From: JOPF133 sp052144935
GTDB lineage: Bacteria > Acidobacteriota > Terriglobia > Bryobacterales > Bryobacteraceae
DNA length: 51,866 nt
Direction: 5' to 3'
NCBI GenBank assembly: GCA_052144935.1
Contig: JBKQPR010000259.1
Span: 1 to 51,866, forward strand
How positions within the stretch are numbered: position 1 is the stretch's first letter; each line of letters starts with the position of its first letter. Positions 24,231-34,641 of the stretch are shown one piece after another. Both the position numbers and the translations under genes were made by a program. The notes below the pieces were generated by a model. It was not told the DNA's origin, made no database searches, and saw only the letters and a list, made by a program, of their open reading frames with translations.

Positions 24231-24963
24231 AGCCCCCCGCTACGTTTCCGTCCTGGGGGTCCTTGTCCGATCTTGCCTGCAGCGCCATCCCTACCAACGA
24301 CGAGATCAGGATGGCCACATAGAGCTGTCCGACCAGCGCTTCGGCGACCGCCAGCGAGCGCGCCGCTGGATGCACCGGTTGCACGTCGCCGTAACCTACC
24401 GTGGTGAGCGTCACAAAACTGAAATAGATGAGATCGCTTGGCTGCCGGGAAATCCTGGCTGCGCCGCCGGCGCCGTAATGAATCGCTCCCGGAATTCGTT
24501 CCTCCAGCAACTGATACGCATACGTCCACACCAAGCCGATCAACAAATAACCCGCGATCCCGCCGACCACCCGGTTAACCGTCACCTTTCCCGGACGGAG
24601 CGTTCGTTTCAAAGTAACCGATAGGAGGGTCGACAAACACGCCAGCTTCAGAGCCGTATCCAGCGCCGCGAGCGCTTGCGAGGAATGGATCTCGGCGATG
24701 CCGTCCACCACGAAAGTAAACATCGTCAACGCAGTCACAACGTAGATTACGGTACGGTGACGGATGGTCGTGAAGGCGCCGAAAATCAGCGTTAGCGCGA
24801 ACATCAGAGCCAGGGCCATCCTTCCAAATTGCGACAGCTTCACGACCGGCAGAACGATTGTCGTGAGCGTCAGGAAGGCCACAAAGAAGACCATTCCTCG
24901 ATCACTGCCGAAGAAGATCGATACGGGCCGCGGCCCGCCGGTTTTCGAAGCTGTGTCACCCAT
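24115..24963 (-). CDS. Two-pore-helix ion channel protein (Ion_trans_2)
   Basis: The 282-residue protein has several N-terminal hydrophobic helices, then a pore module with the potassium filter TVGYGD (residues 188-193), flanked by TM helices GYLLIGLVWTYAYQLL and QLYVAILISSLVGMAL. In the family this gives a tetrameric K+ channel in the inner membrane. No RCK/TrkA regulatory domain follows; the tail is short and basic. That tail (about 38 codons) is encoded antisense to the end of the peroxidase gene, so it may not be conserved. It is divergent from the sugar operon. Confidence 0.85.
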   Translation of the reverse strand: MGDTASKTGGPRPVSIFFGSDRGMVFFVAFLTLTTIVLPVVKLSQFGRMALALMFALTLIFGAFTTIRHRTVIYVVTALTMFTFVVDGIAEIHSSQALAALDTALKLACLSTLLSVTLKRTLRPGKVTVNRVVGGIAGYLLIGLVWTYAYQLLEERIPGAIHYGAGGAARISRQPSDLIYFSFVTLTTVGYGDVQPVHPAARSLAVAEALVGQLYVAILISSLVGMALQARSDKDPQDGNVAGGFTGRPAGAGRSPGKPLPGVRARDRRKLQCHRLGGWDRR

Positions 24964-25076
24964 TCATTCGAGTAGAGGTTGTTGGCAAGTGTTTGTGTTT
25001 GGCCGGGCCAACAGATTCCCGTGGCCGGCGCTCTTCGGTAATGAGGCGGCCGGCCGCCTCACAAAGGGACATACAA

Positions 25077-25691
25077 TTGAACGGACCTCAGGTAGTCTAC
25101 CTTGCACGCCACGGCGAGACCGCGTGGTCGCTCAGCGGACAACATACCGGGCGGACCGATCTGCCCTTGACAGCGCGCGGCGAATGCAATGCGCGCCGCC
25201 TGGGCGAACGTCTGAAAGACCTGCAATTCGTCCGCGTCTTTACCAGCCCACTGCAGCGCGCCAGACGAACCAGTGAACTGGCCGGCTTTGGGCAGAGAGC
25301 GGAGGTCGACAACGACCTGGTCGAATGGGACTACGGCGAATACGAGGGACTTCGCACCGCGGACATTCGGGTCAAGCGTCCGGATTGGGAATTGTTCCGC
25401 GACGGATTTCCCGGCGGCGAGACATTCGCGCAGATTGGCGCGCGGGCAGATCGAGTCGTGGCCCGCGTCCGGTCCGTCGACGGCGCGGTGCTCCTCTTCT
25501 CCAGCGCTCACTTCCTCCGGGTCCTCGCCGCGCGCTGGCTGGGCCTTGAACCGCAGGGCGCCCGCCTTTTCCTCCTGGGCACGGCGAGCCTCAGCACCCT
25601 GACCTACGAACACGATCCGTCAGAACCCGCAATTGGTACGTGGAATGACACTCGCCACGTGAGCGCGACGTGCATGGAAGAACCCAAATGA
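25077..25691 (+). CDS. Histidine phosphatase family protein (phosphoglycerate mutase-like)
   Basis: The 204-residue protein starts at TTG with AAAGGGA just upstream; the frame stays open back to 24993. The catalytic motif LARHGETAWS supplies the phospho-His, and SPLQRARRTSEL, VEWDYGEYEG and the second His in FSSAHFLRVLAARW complete the active site. The substrate is not predictable: sugar phosphates are likely given the neighbours. Its TGA overlaps the ATG of the next small ORF, and it is probably the first gene of the 19-kb sugar operon. Confidence 0.85.
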   Translation: MNGPQVVYLARHGETAWSLSGQHTGRTDLPLTARGECNARRLGERLKDLQFVRVFTSPLQRARRTSELAGFGQRAEVDNDLVEWDYGEYEGLRTADIRVKRPDWELFRDGFPGGETFAQIGARADRVVARVRSVDGAVLLFSSAHFLRVLAARWLGLEPQGARLFLLGTASLSTLTYEHDPSEPAIGTWNDTRHVSATCMEEPK

Positions 25692-25900
25692 AGGCCAGCA
25701 GCCTCATACAAACTGTGAGCCCAGTTGAGAATGCGAAGGCTGTCGGTCTCTGCGGGGGCGAGGATGGCCTTTACGAACGCCATCTGTTGTTCGATCACGC
25801 GATCCAGCGCACAGCCGCGGACTCTCGGGTTCGCCTCCTTGCCCGTCCGCTGGCCAGCAACGTCTCTCACCTTCTGCAGTCGCGGGAGTCGCGCGCATGA
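25688..25900 (+). CDS. Small ORF of unknown function, coupled to neighbours
   Basis: The 70-residue ORF overlaps both the preceding phosphatase and the following malQ by 4 nt (ATGA at each end), which strongly suggests it is translated. The sequence around GLYERHLLFDHAIQRTA and RVRLLARPLASNVSHLL loosely resembles the N-terminal helices of glycogen phosphorylases, whose genes often neighbour malQ. It may be an N-terminal remnant of glgP after an internal deletion, or an unrelated small protein. I cannot decide from sequence alone. Confidence 0.5.
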   Translation: MKASSLIQTVSPVENAKAVGLCGGEDGLYERHLLFDHAIQRTAADSRVRLLARPLASNVSHLLQSRESRA

Positions 25901-27456
25901 GCGTCTTTCCGGCGGGCTATCGCGGCTCGGGCCTGCTGCTCCACGTCACTTCGTTGCCCTCGAAGTACGGCATCGGCGACGTGGGGCCGGCCGGGCTCGA
26001 GTGGATCGACCGGCTGCGCGAGGCCGGCCAAAGCTGGTGGCAGGCGCTGCCGCTCGGCCCCACCGGCTACGGCAACTCCCCGTATCAGCCTTTGTCTTCC
26101 TTCGCCGGCAACGAGCTGCTCGTCAGCCCGGATTGGCTGATCGAAGACGGGCTGCTGCGGGCGGACGACTGCGAGGCCCGGTTCGAGCAGCACGAAATCG
26201 ATTACGATGCTGTGATTCCGTACAAGCGGCATCTGCTCGAAAAAGCCTGGCGGAACTTTGTCTCCGGCGCCTCCCGCGGCCTCCGGCCCCCATACGAGCA
26301 GTTCCGCAACGAGCAGGCGCACTGGCTCGACGACTACGCTCTTTTCCGCGCGTTGAAGGCCCGCTACAACGGGGCCTACTTTCTGCGCTGGCCCCGTGAC
26401 GTGGTGGAGCGAGTCCCTTCACGCCTTGCCGAGGCGCGCGCCGAGTTGGCCGATCCGATCGAGTTGGCCTGCTTCGCCCAATTCCTCATCTTCCGCCAAG
26501 CTAATCGGCTCAGAGCTTACGCCCGCGCCAACGGTGTCCGCCTGGTCGGCGACCTGCCGTTCTTCGTCTCGGCCGATTCCAGCGATGTCTGGTCTCATCC
26601 CGAGTTCTTCCTGCTGACCGATCAGCGGCGGCCACAATTCGTCGCCGGCGTCCCTCCGGATTACTTCAGCGCCGACGGGCAACTGTGGGGCAACCCCGTC
26701 TACGACTGGGATGCCTTGAAACGCGCCGGTTACGGCTGGTCGATCGACCGCATGCGGGCCCTCCTGTCTCACGTCGATCTGGTGCGCCTGGATCACTTCC
26801 GCGCCTTCGTGGCGGCGTGGCACGTGCCGATGGGGGCGCCCAACGCGAGGTTCGGGCAATGGGTGGCCGGCCCCGGCGCCGATTTCTTCCTGGCGGCAAC
26901 CAGGGAATTGGGCGGTCTCGCGTTCATTGCCGAAGATCTCGGGCTGATCACGCCCGACGTCATTCAATTGCGAGACTCGCAGGACCTCCCTGGCATGCGC
27001 GTTCTGCAGTTCGCATTCGACGGCGATCCGCGGAATCCACACCTGCCCGACAACTACATTCCGAACTCCGTTGCCTATACCGCCACGCACGACAACAACA
27101 CCACCCGCGGCTGGTTCGACACGCTGCCCGCCGGGCGGAGGCAATCGCTGTGGGCATACCTGCGGCGACCGCCCGGCGAAGCTCGCGAGGCCGCGCCCGA
27201 ACTGATGCGGCTGGCCTGGTCGTCCCCGGCGGCCCTGGCCATCGCGCCGCTGCAGGACTTGCTCGATTTGGGCAGCGAAGCGCGCATGAATGTGCCCGGC
27301 CAGGCCGCTGGCAACTGGCGCTGGCGGCTGACGGACGATCTGCTCTCCCAGGGGCCGTTCGACTGGCTGCGAGAGTTGACGCAGGCATCCAACCGTCTGG
27401 CCCATTCCACGCCCCACCATTCGCCCGAGCTACAGGAAATAGAGGTGACACGATGA
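25897..27456 (+). CDS. malQ: 4-alpha-glucanotransferase (amylomaltase, GH77)
   Basis: At 519 residues it has normal family length. It transfers alpha-1,4-glucan segments between maltooligosaccharides and releases glucose. The GH77 entry region is RGSGLLLHVTSLPSKYGIGD. The catalytic triad is visible: nucleophile Asp299 in VRLDHFRAF, acid/base Glu346 in FIAEDLG, and Asp399 in THDNNTT. It is cytoplasmic, with no leader. It overlaps tal by 4 nt. With glgX and glk downstream it would convert imported glucans to glucose and feed glucose-6-phosphate into the pentose phosphate genes. Confidence 0.96.
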   Translation: MSVFPAGYRGSGLLLHVTSLPSKYGIGDVGPAGLEWIDRLREAGQSWWQALPLGPTGYGNSPYQPLSSFAGNELLVSPDWLIEDGLLRADDCEARFEQHEIDYDAVIPYKRHLLEKAWRNFVSGASRGLRPPYEQFRNEQAHWLDDYALFRALKARYNGAYFLRWPRDVVERVPSRLAEARAELADPIELACFAQFLIFRQANRLRAYARANGVRLVGDLPFFVSADSSDVWSHPEFFLLTDQRRPQFVAGVPPDYFSADGQLWGNPVYDWDALKRAGYGWSIDRMRALLSHVDLVRLDHFRAFVAAWHVPMGAPNARFGQWVAGPGADFFLAATRELGGLAFIAEDLGLITPDVIQLRDSQDLPGMRVLQFAFDGDPRNPHLPDNYIPNSVAYTATHDNNTTRGWFDTLPAGRRQSLWAYLRRPPGEAREAAPELMRLAWSSPAALAIAPLQDLLDLGSEARMNVPGQAAGNWRWRLTDDLLSQGPFDWLRELTQASNRLAHSTPHHSPELQEIEVTR

Positions 27457-28541
27457 AAGCGACGCAATTGCTTCACAACCTGGGCCAAAGCATCTGGCTC
27501 GACAACATCACGCGCGACCTGCTGAACAGCGGCACGTTGCAGCGGTACATCGACGAGTTTTCAGTCACGGGGCTGACGTCGAACCCAACCATCTTCGACC
27601 ACGCCATCAAGAACAGCTCCGCCTACGACGCGGCCATCGCCGATCGACTGCGAAACGGAAAGACCGGTGAGGCGCTGTTCTTCGATCTGGCCCTGGACGA
27701 CATCACGCGCGCCGCCCGTTTGTTTCAACCGGTCTACCATAAGACCGACGGAACGGATGGGTGGGTGTCGCTCGAAGTGTCGCCGCTCCTGGCCTACGAC
27801 ACCGCCAGCACTATTCGCGAGGCGCAGGATCTGCACACCCGCGCCGGCCGCCCGAACCTCTTCATCAAGATCCCCGGCACCAGGGAAGGCCTGCCCGCCA
27901 TCGAGGAAGCGATCTTCGCCGGCATACCTGTGAATGTGACGCTGCTGTTCTCGCGCGAACAGTATCTGGCCGCCGCCGAGGCCTTCGCCAGAGGCATCGA
28001 GCGCCGCATCGATGCGGGACTCAACCCGGTGGTCGAATCGGTCGCCTCGGTGTTCGTCAGCCGCTGGGACGCCGCGGTCGCCGCCAAGACGCCCGAGGCT
28101 CTCCGCAACCGCCTCGGCATCGCGATCGCCATGCGCACCTACGCGGCCTACCGGAAGCTGCTCGCCTCGCCGCGCTGGCAGCGTCTCTTCAACGCCGGAG
28201 CGCGCCCGCAACGCCTGCTTTGGGCCAGCACCGGGACCAAGGATCCCCAGGCGTCGGACATCCTGTACATCAAGGCTCTGGCCGCGCCGTTCACCGTCAA
28301 CACCATGCCGGAAGCCACCTTGAACGCCCTGGCGCAACACGGCGAACTCGGATCGATTCTGCCGGCCGACGGCGGAGACTGCGAGCAAGTCCTGGCGGAG
28401 TTCGCCAAGGCCGCGATCGACGTCGATGCGCTGGCCGCGCAACTTCAGGAGGAAGGCGCCAAGTCCTTCGTTAAGTCGTGGAACGACCTGATGGGCGTGA
28501 TCGAGTCGAAGAGCGCGGCGATCCAGAAGGCCGTACCGTAG
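27453..28541 (+). CDS. tal: Transaldolase
   Basis: This 362-residue protein is of the longer Tal type. It moves a dihydroxyacetone unit between sedoheptulose-7-phosphate and glyceraldehyde-3-phosphate. The signature TSNPTIFDHAI is near the N-terminus and the Schiff-base Lys139 lies in LFIKIPGT. Further family blocks are NVTLLFSREQY, VASVFVSRWD and RLLWASTGTKDP. The ATG overlaps the malQ stop, with GAGGTG upstream. An 81-nt gap with a hairpin separates it from pgi. Confidence 0.96.
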   Translation: MKATQLLHNLGQSIWLDNITRDLLNSGTLQRYIDEFSVTGLTSNPTIFDHAIKNSSAYDAAIADRLRNGKTGEALFFDLALDDITRAARLFQPVYHKTDGTDGWVSLEVSPLLAYDTASTIREAQDLHTRAGRPNLFIKIPGTREGLPAIEEAIFAGIPVNVTLLFSREQYLAAAEAFARGIERRIDAGLNPVVESVASVFVSRWDAAVAAKTPEALRNRLGIAIAMRTYAAYRKLLASPRWQRLFNAGARPQRLLWASTGTKDPQASDILYIKALAAPFTVNTMPEATLNALAQHGELGSILPADGGDCEQVLAEFAKAAIDVDALAAQLQEEGAKSFVKSWNDLMGVIESKSAAIQKAVP

Positions 28542-28559
28542 CGTAGAGGCGACGAGCGT

Positions 28560-28592
28560 CGCTCCGTTCGCCAACAGAACGGCGCCGGAGCG
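28560..28592 (+). other. Hairpin between tal and pgi
   Basis: A nested inverted repeat has an outer CGCTCCG/CGGAGCG pair (28560-28566 and 28586-28592) and an overlapping CCGTTC-GCCAACA-GAACGG (28564-28582). No T-run follows, so it is more likely an mRNA processing or attenuation structure than a terminator. Confidence 0.4.
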
Positions 28593-28622
28593 CGCTCTTC
28601 TCAATTGAGGAGGAAAAGCGGA

Positions 28623-30277
<1,655 letters not shown>

Positions 30278-30281
<4 letters not shown>

Positions 30282-31192
30282 AGACCATCGGTTTCGACAA
30301 GCCGCTGTATGTTCTGCCATTTGACCATCGCGGTTCGTTTCAGACCAAAATGTTCGGCTGGAAGGGCGCGCTGACCGCCGGACAGACGGCCGAAATCGCC
30401 GCGGCCAAGCAGGTAATTTACGACGCCTTCAAGGCTGCCGTCGAGGACGGCGTGCCCGAGTCGAAGGCCGGCATCCTGGTCGACGAGCAGTTCGGCGCCG
30501 CCATCCTCCGCGATGCGGCCGCCCATCGCTACACCACCGCCTGCCCGGCCGAGAAGAGCGGTCAGGAGGAATTCGATTTCGAGTACGGCGACGATTTCGC
30601 CAAACACATCGAGACCTTCCGGCCCACCTTCAGCAAGGTGCTGGTGCGTTACAACCCGGAAGGCGATCGTGCGATGAACGCCAGTCAGGCCGCCAGATTG
30701 AAGCGATTGTCCGACTATCTGCGCAACAGCAGCGGCAGCCTCTTCATGTTCGAGCTGATCGTGCCCGCCGAGAAGGCGCAGCTCGACAAGCTGAACGGCG
30801 ACGAGACAGCCTACGACCTCCAACTGCGCCCCCAACTGATGACGCGGACCATCGAAGAGCTGCAGGACGCCGGCGTTGAACCGGACGTTTGGAAGGTCGA
30901 GGGTCTCGACCGGCGCGAGGATTGTGAAAAGATCGTCGGCGCGGCGCGCCGCGGCGGCCGCGACAAAGTCGGCGTCATCATTCTGGGGCGCGGCGAAGAC
31001 GACCGCAAAGTCTTCGAGTGGCTCAGGACGGCGTCCGGTGTGCCCGGATTCATTGGATTCGCGGTCGGCCGCACCAGCTTCTGGGAACCGCTGGTCTCGT
31101 GGCGCGCCGGGAAGATCACCCGCGACGAAGCGGTGAACGGCATCCTGCGCCGCTACCGCGAATTTATCGCTGCCTTCGAGGGGAAGAAGTGA
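30278..31192 (+). CDS. DUF2090 protein, probable LacD-like class I aldolase
   Basis: The 304-residue protein matches DUF2090, known mostly as the C-terminal part of some 5-dehydro-2-deoxygluconokinase fusions. Here it stands alone. Its blocks parallel LacD-type tagatose-bisphosphate aldolases in order: PFDHRGSF (Asp16), ILVDEQFG (Asp69), KVLVRYNPEGD (Lys120), FMFELIVP (Glu159), DVWKVEG (Lys206, at the Schiff-base position) and GFAVGRTSFW as phosphate-binding loop. A TIM barrel with a catalytic lysine is therefore likely. It overlaps pgi by 4 nt and rpe by 4 nt, so it works among pentose phosphate enzymes. The operon has no other fructose-bisphosphate aldolase. Substrate unknown. Confidence 0.8.
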
Positions 31193-31842
31193 AACTCGCG
31201 CCCTCCATTCTCGCGGCCGATTTCGCCCGCCTCGGAGAGCAGGTGGCCGAGGCGGAGCAGGCAGGCGCGGACCGCATTCACGTCGACGTCATGGACGGGC
31301 GTTTCGTGCCCAATCTCTCCATGGGCGCGCCCATCGTGGCATCCCTGCGGCCGGTCACCCGCCTGCCCATCGAAGCGCACCTGATGATCTCGAATCCCGA
31401 CCTGTTTCTGCAGGAGTTCGCGGAAGCCGGGGCGGATTCCTTCCTGGTCCACTGGGAAGGCAACTGCAACCTGCATCGGACCCTGCAAAACATCCAGGCT
31501 CTCGGAAAGCGCGCCGGCATCGCCATCAATCCGGCGACCCCCGCGGCGGTCCTCGAAGAAATTCTGCCTTGCGTCGACCAGGTGCTCGTCATGACCGTCG
31601 ACCCGGGCTTTGGGCATCAGCATTTTCTCCATTCCACTCTGGCCAAGATCGGTCGCGTCCGCCAGCTCATCGATCGCGTCAAGCCGGAGTGCGAACTGGA
31701 AGTGGATGGCGGCATCGGTCCCGTGACGGCGCAGATGTGCGTCGAAGCGGGCGCTAACGTCCTGGTTGCCGGGACGGCAATCTTTGGCGGCAACAACGGC
31801 GTGTCCGAGGCGATGAGTCGCCTCCGCGCGGGGAGGGGGTAA
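31189..31842 (+). CDS. rpe: Ribulose-phosphate 3-epimerase
   Basis: The 217-residue TIM barrel interconverts ribulose-5-phosphate and xylulose-5-phosphate. It starts at GTG overlapping the DUF2090 stop (GTGA), with GGGGAAG upstream. Motifs are KLAPSILAADFARL, HVDVMDGRFVPN with metal-binding His and catalytic Asp, IEAHLMI, TVDPGFGHQHF (a variant of TVNPGFGGQ) and LEVDGGIG with the second catalytic Asp. A 4-nt gap leads to gnd. Confidence 0.96.
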   Translation: MKLAPSILAADFARLGEQVAEAEQAGADRIHVDVMDGRFVPNLSMGAPIVASLRPVTRLPIEAHLMISNPDLFLQEFAEAGADSFLVHWEGNCNLHRTLQNIQALGKRAGIAINPATPAAVLEEILPCVDQVLVMTVDPGFGHQHFLHSTLAKIGRVRQLIDRVKPECELEVDGGIGPVTAQMCVEAGANVLVAGTAIFGGNNGVSEAMSRLRAGRG

Positions 31843-31846
31843 CATT

Positions 31847-32875
31847 ATGCAACTCGGATTGGTGGGACTCGGAAGAATGGGCGCCAACATGGCGCGCCGG
31901 TTGATCAAGGGCGGCCACGAGTGCGTGGTTTTCGACATGTCGCCGAAAGCCGTGCAGGCGCTGGTCGCCGATAAGGCTACGGGATCGTCGGACTTGAAGG
32001 ATCTCGTGCGTCGCCTGCAGAAGCCGCGAGCGGCCTGGCTGATGGTGCCCGCGGGAGTCGTCGACGAAACCATCGCCCGCGTCGCGCCCCTGCTCGACGA
32101 GGGCGACATCCTCATCGACGGCGGCAATTCTTATTACATCGATGACATCCGGCGCGCCAGGGAACTCGCGCCGAAGGGCATTCACTACGTGGACGTCGGC
32201 ACCAGCGGCGGCGTGTGGGGCCTGGAACGCGGCTACTGCATGATGATCGGCGGCGAGACCCAGGTCGTCGCGCGCCTCGACCCCATCTTCCGGACGCTGG
32301 CCCCGGGCTCGGGCTACATCCCTCGCACGCCGGGGCGCGAAAAGCTCGGCGGCACCGCCGAACTCGGCTATCTCCACTGCGGCGGCAACGGCGCCGGCCA
32401 TTTCGTCAAAATGGTGCACAACGGGATCGAATATGGCGTCATGGCCGCCTATGCCGAAGGGCTGGCGATTCTCCGCGACGCCAACGTCGGCAAGCAGACC
32501 GGAGCCGTCGACGCTGAGACCACTCCACTGCCCCATCCCGAGCATTACCAATACGATTTCGATCTGCGGGACGTTGCCGAGGTGTGGCGCCGCGGCAGCG
32601 TGATCGCCTCGTGGCTGCTCGATCTGACCGCCGCGTCGCTTGCCGAGGATTCTTCTCTGGCCAAATTCGCCGGCCGCGTCTCCGATTCCGGCGAAGGCCG
32701 CTGGACCATCAAAGCCGCCATCGACGAGGCGGTGCCCGCGCCCGTCCTCACCGCCGCCCTGTATGAGCGTTTCGCTTCGCGCGGCGATGCCGATTTCGCC
32801 AACAAGCTGCTTTCCGCCATGCGGTTTCAGTTCGGCGGTCACCTCGAAAAGGCTTCCGGGAAAAACGCCGCTTGA
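31847..32875 (+). CDS. gnd: 6-phosphogluconate dehydrogenase, decarboxylating, short form
   Basis: At 342 residues it belongs to the short class, lacking the long C-terminal helical extension of the 470-residue enzymes. The Rossmann start is LGLVGLGRMGANMARRL. DGGNSYYIDD and VGTSGGVWGLERGYC line the active site, and the catalytic Lys is in GAGHFVKMVHNGIEYG. Short forms are often NAD-preferring, but the coenzyme cannot be read with certainty here. It converts 6-phosphogluconate to ribulose-5-phosphate and CO2. It sits 10 nt before zwf. Confidence 0.95.
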   Translation: MQLGLVGLGRMGANMARRLIKGGHECVVFDMSPKAVQALVADKATGSSDLKDLVRRLQKPRAAWLMVPAGVVDETIARVAPLLDEGDILIDGGNSYYIDDIRRARELAPKGIHYVDVGTSGGVWGLERGYCMMIGGETQVVARLDPIFRTLAPGSGYIPRTPGREKLGGTAELGYLHCGGNGAGHFVKMVHNGIEYGVMAAYAEGLAILRDANVGKQTGAVDAETTPLPHPEHYQYDFDLRDVAEVWRRGSVIASWLLDLTAASLAEDSSLAKFAGRVSDSGEGRWTIKAAIDEAVPAPVLTAALYERFASRGDADFANKLLSAMRFQFGGHLEKASGKNAA

Positions 32876-32885
32876 AAGGATCGAC

Positions 32886-34289
32886 ATGAACGCCACTCAC
32901 TCCGACGCACTCGTCTTCTTCGGCGCCACCGGCGACCTCGCGTACAAGAAGATCTTCCCGGCTCTCCAGGCCATGCTCAAGCGCGGCAACCTGGACATCC
33001 CGATCATCGGCGTCGCCAAGGCGGGTTGGAACCTCGACCAGCTTCGCGCCCGCGCCCGCGAAAGCGTCGAACGCCACGGCGGCCTGGATCGTGACGCTTT
33101 CGATCGCCTGGCGCGCCTGTTGCGCTATGTGGATGGCGATTACCACGACGCCTCCACGTTCGAAGAACTCCGCAAGCAACTCGGGTCGGCCACACGGCCT
33201 GCATACTATCTCGCCATCCCCCCGGCGCTGTTCGAGCTGGCGACCGAGCAACTGGGCAAGTCGAACGGCGCCGGCGGTGCCCGCGTCATCGTCGAGAAAC
33301 CGTTCGGAACCGACCTGTCCTCCGCGCGCGATCTCAATCGCATTCTCCTCGCGACCTTCCCCGAAAACAGCATCTTCCGCATCGATCACTATCTCGGCAA
33401 ACAGCCAGTGCGCAACCTGCTCTACTTTCGCTTCGCCAACCTCTTCCTCGACCCGCTGTGGAACCGCGCCAACGTGGAAACCGTGCTGATCACCATGGCC
33501 GAGGATTTCGGCGTGCAGGGCCGGGGGGCATTCTACGATCGCACCGGGACCGTGCGCGACGTGGTCCAGAACCACATCTTTCAGATCCTATGCAACCTGG
33601 CCATGGAGCCGCCGGTGCGGGTGGACAGCGAGTCCGTCCGCGATGAGAAGGTGAAGGTGCTGAAGGCCATCGCCCCGATCGAGGCGAGGAACATCGTTCG
33701 CGGCCAGTTCCGGGGCTACCGCAGCGAGGGCGGCGTAACCGCCAACTCCCGCACCGAGACTTTCGCCGTGGTCAAGCTGGAAGTGAATTCTTGGCGCTGG
33801 CAGGGCGTTCCTTTCTATATCCGGGCAGGCAAGCAGATGCCCCTCACCTGCACGGAGATCCTGGTCCGCTTGCGGTGTCCGCCAAACGTCTACCATGCGA
33901 AGGCCGGCTCGAATTACGTACGCCTGCGAATCAGCCCGGACGTCGCGATCGCCCTGGGAACGAATGTGCTGTCTCCCGTCCAGGAGACAGTTGGCGAGTT
34001 CACCGAGATGGTGGCGAACCATCATCCGGAGGCCAATGAAATGGACGCCTACGAACGGGTGCTCGGCGAGGCCATGGCAGGCGACACGACCCTCTTTGCC
34101 CGCGAGGATTACGTCGAAGAGGCATGGCGGATCGTGGATCCCGTGCTCCGCGCCGACACCCCCGTTTACGAGTATGATCCAGGAACCTGGGGACCGGCCG
34201 ACGCAAGCCAGGCGATCGTTCCCCCCGGCGGGTGGCACGCTCCGGTGCTGTCTCCGCCGCCTCAGCAGAACGCTTTGCGCGCCGCCTGA
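32886..34289 (+). CDS. zwf: Glucose-6-phosphate 1-dehydrogenase
   Basis: The 467-residue enzyme starts at ATG behind AAAGGA. It oxidises glucose-6-phosphate to 6-phosphogluconolactone with NAD(P)+. Motifs are FFGATGDLAYKKIFPAL (coenzyme fold), RVIVEKPFGTDL and the substrate signature RIDHYLGK with the catalytic His and Lys. The C-terminal beta+alpha domain includes PFYIRAGKQMPL. It is slightly shorter than the E. coli enzyme. The operon is interrupted directly after it by decayed genes before pgl. Confidence 0.96.
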   Translation: MNATHSDALVFFGATGDLAYKKIFPALQAMLKRGNLDIPIIGVAKAGWNLDQLRARARESVERHGGLDRDAFDRLARLLRYVDGDYHDASTFEELRKQLGSATRPAYYLAIPPALFELATEQLGKSNGAGGARVIVEKPFGTDLSSARDLNRILLATFPENSIFRIDHYLGKQPVRNLLYFRFANLFLDPLWNRANVETVLITMAEDFGVQGRGAFYDRTGTVRDVVQNHIFQILCNLAMEPPVRVDSESVRDEKVKVLKAIAPIEARNIVRGQFRGYRSEGGVTANSRTETFAVVKLEVNSWRWQGVPFYIRAGKQMPLTCTEILVRLRCPPNVYHAKAGSNYVRLRISPDVAIALGTNVLSPVQETVGEFTEMVANHHPEANEMDAYERVLGEAMAGDTTLFAREDYVEEAWRIVDPVLRADTPVYEYDPGTWGPADASQAIVPPGGWHAPVLSPPPQQNALRAA

Positions 34290-34308
34290 GACGGCGCCGG
34301 TGAACCCG

Positions 34309-34641
34309 ATGGACCAGGCCCGTGAGATCTTCGTACGGCATCACGCTCACTATGAAGTGTCGCCCTATTACACCGTGCTGGATGTGCGAACTCCGGGCGC
34401 AGCTCCGCGTCCGAAGAGTATCCAGGCGGGATTCGATGTCGATGTGTTCGGCCGCGAGCCCGGCCTCTCCTCACCGGTGGCGAGCCGGAGAAAACGCTGG
34501 CCGAACTCACCGGCGCTTGACGCGCAGTTGTCGAACAAGCGGCCCAACCCTCCGCGGTCGAGATCATCCCCGGCGATTGGAGCGCTGGTTCTCGTGCCTT
34601 CACTCGTCCTGTACCAGGAGATTCAGAATGTCTGAGATGAA
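34309..34641 (+). pseudogene. Broken conserved hypothetical gene
   Basis: An ATG at 34309 opens a plausible protein start (EIFVRHHAHYEVSPYYTVL, then SIQAGFDVDVFG). After about position 34450 the sense-looking sequence moves to another frame, LLTGGEPEKTLAELTGA, which meets an in-frame TGA and continues as AVEIIPGDWSAG. It therefore contains at least one frameshift and one stop. I recall the N-terminal block from short acidobacterial proteins of unknown function. It is almost certainly non-functional unless the sequence has errors. Confidence 0.6.

Noticed and set aside
25725..26399. Alternative plus-strand frame across the start of malQ
   Set aside because: It is Arg-rich with no domain and runs across malQ, whose catalytic residues are all present in the chosen frame.
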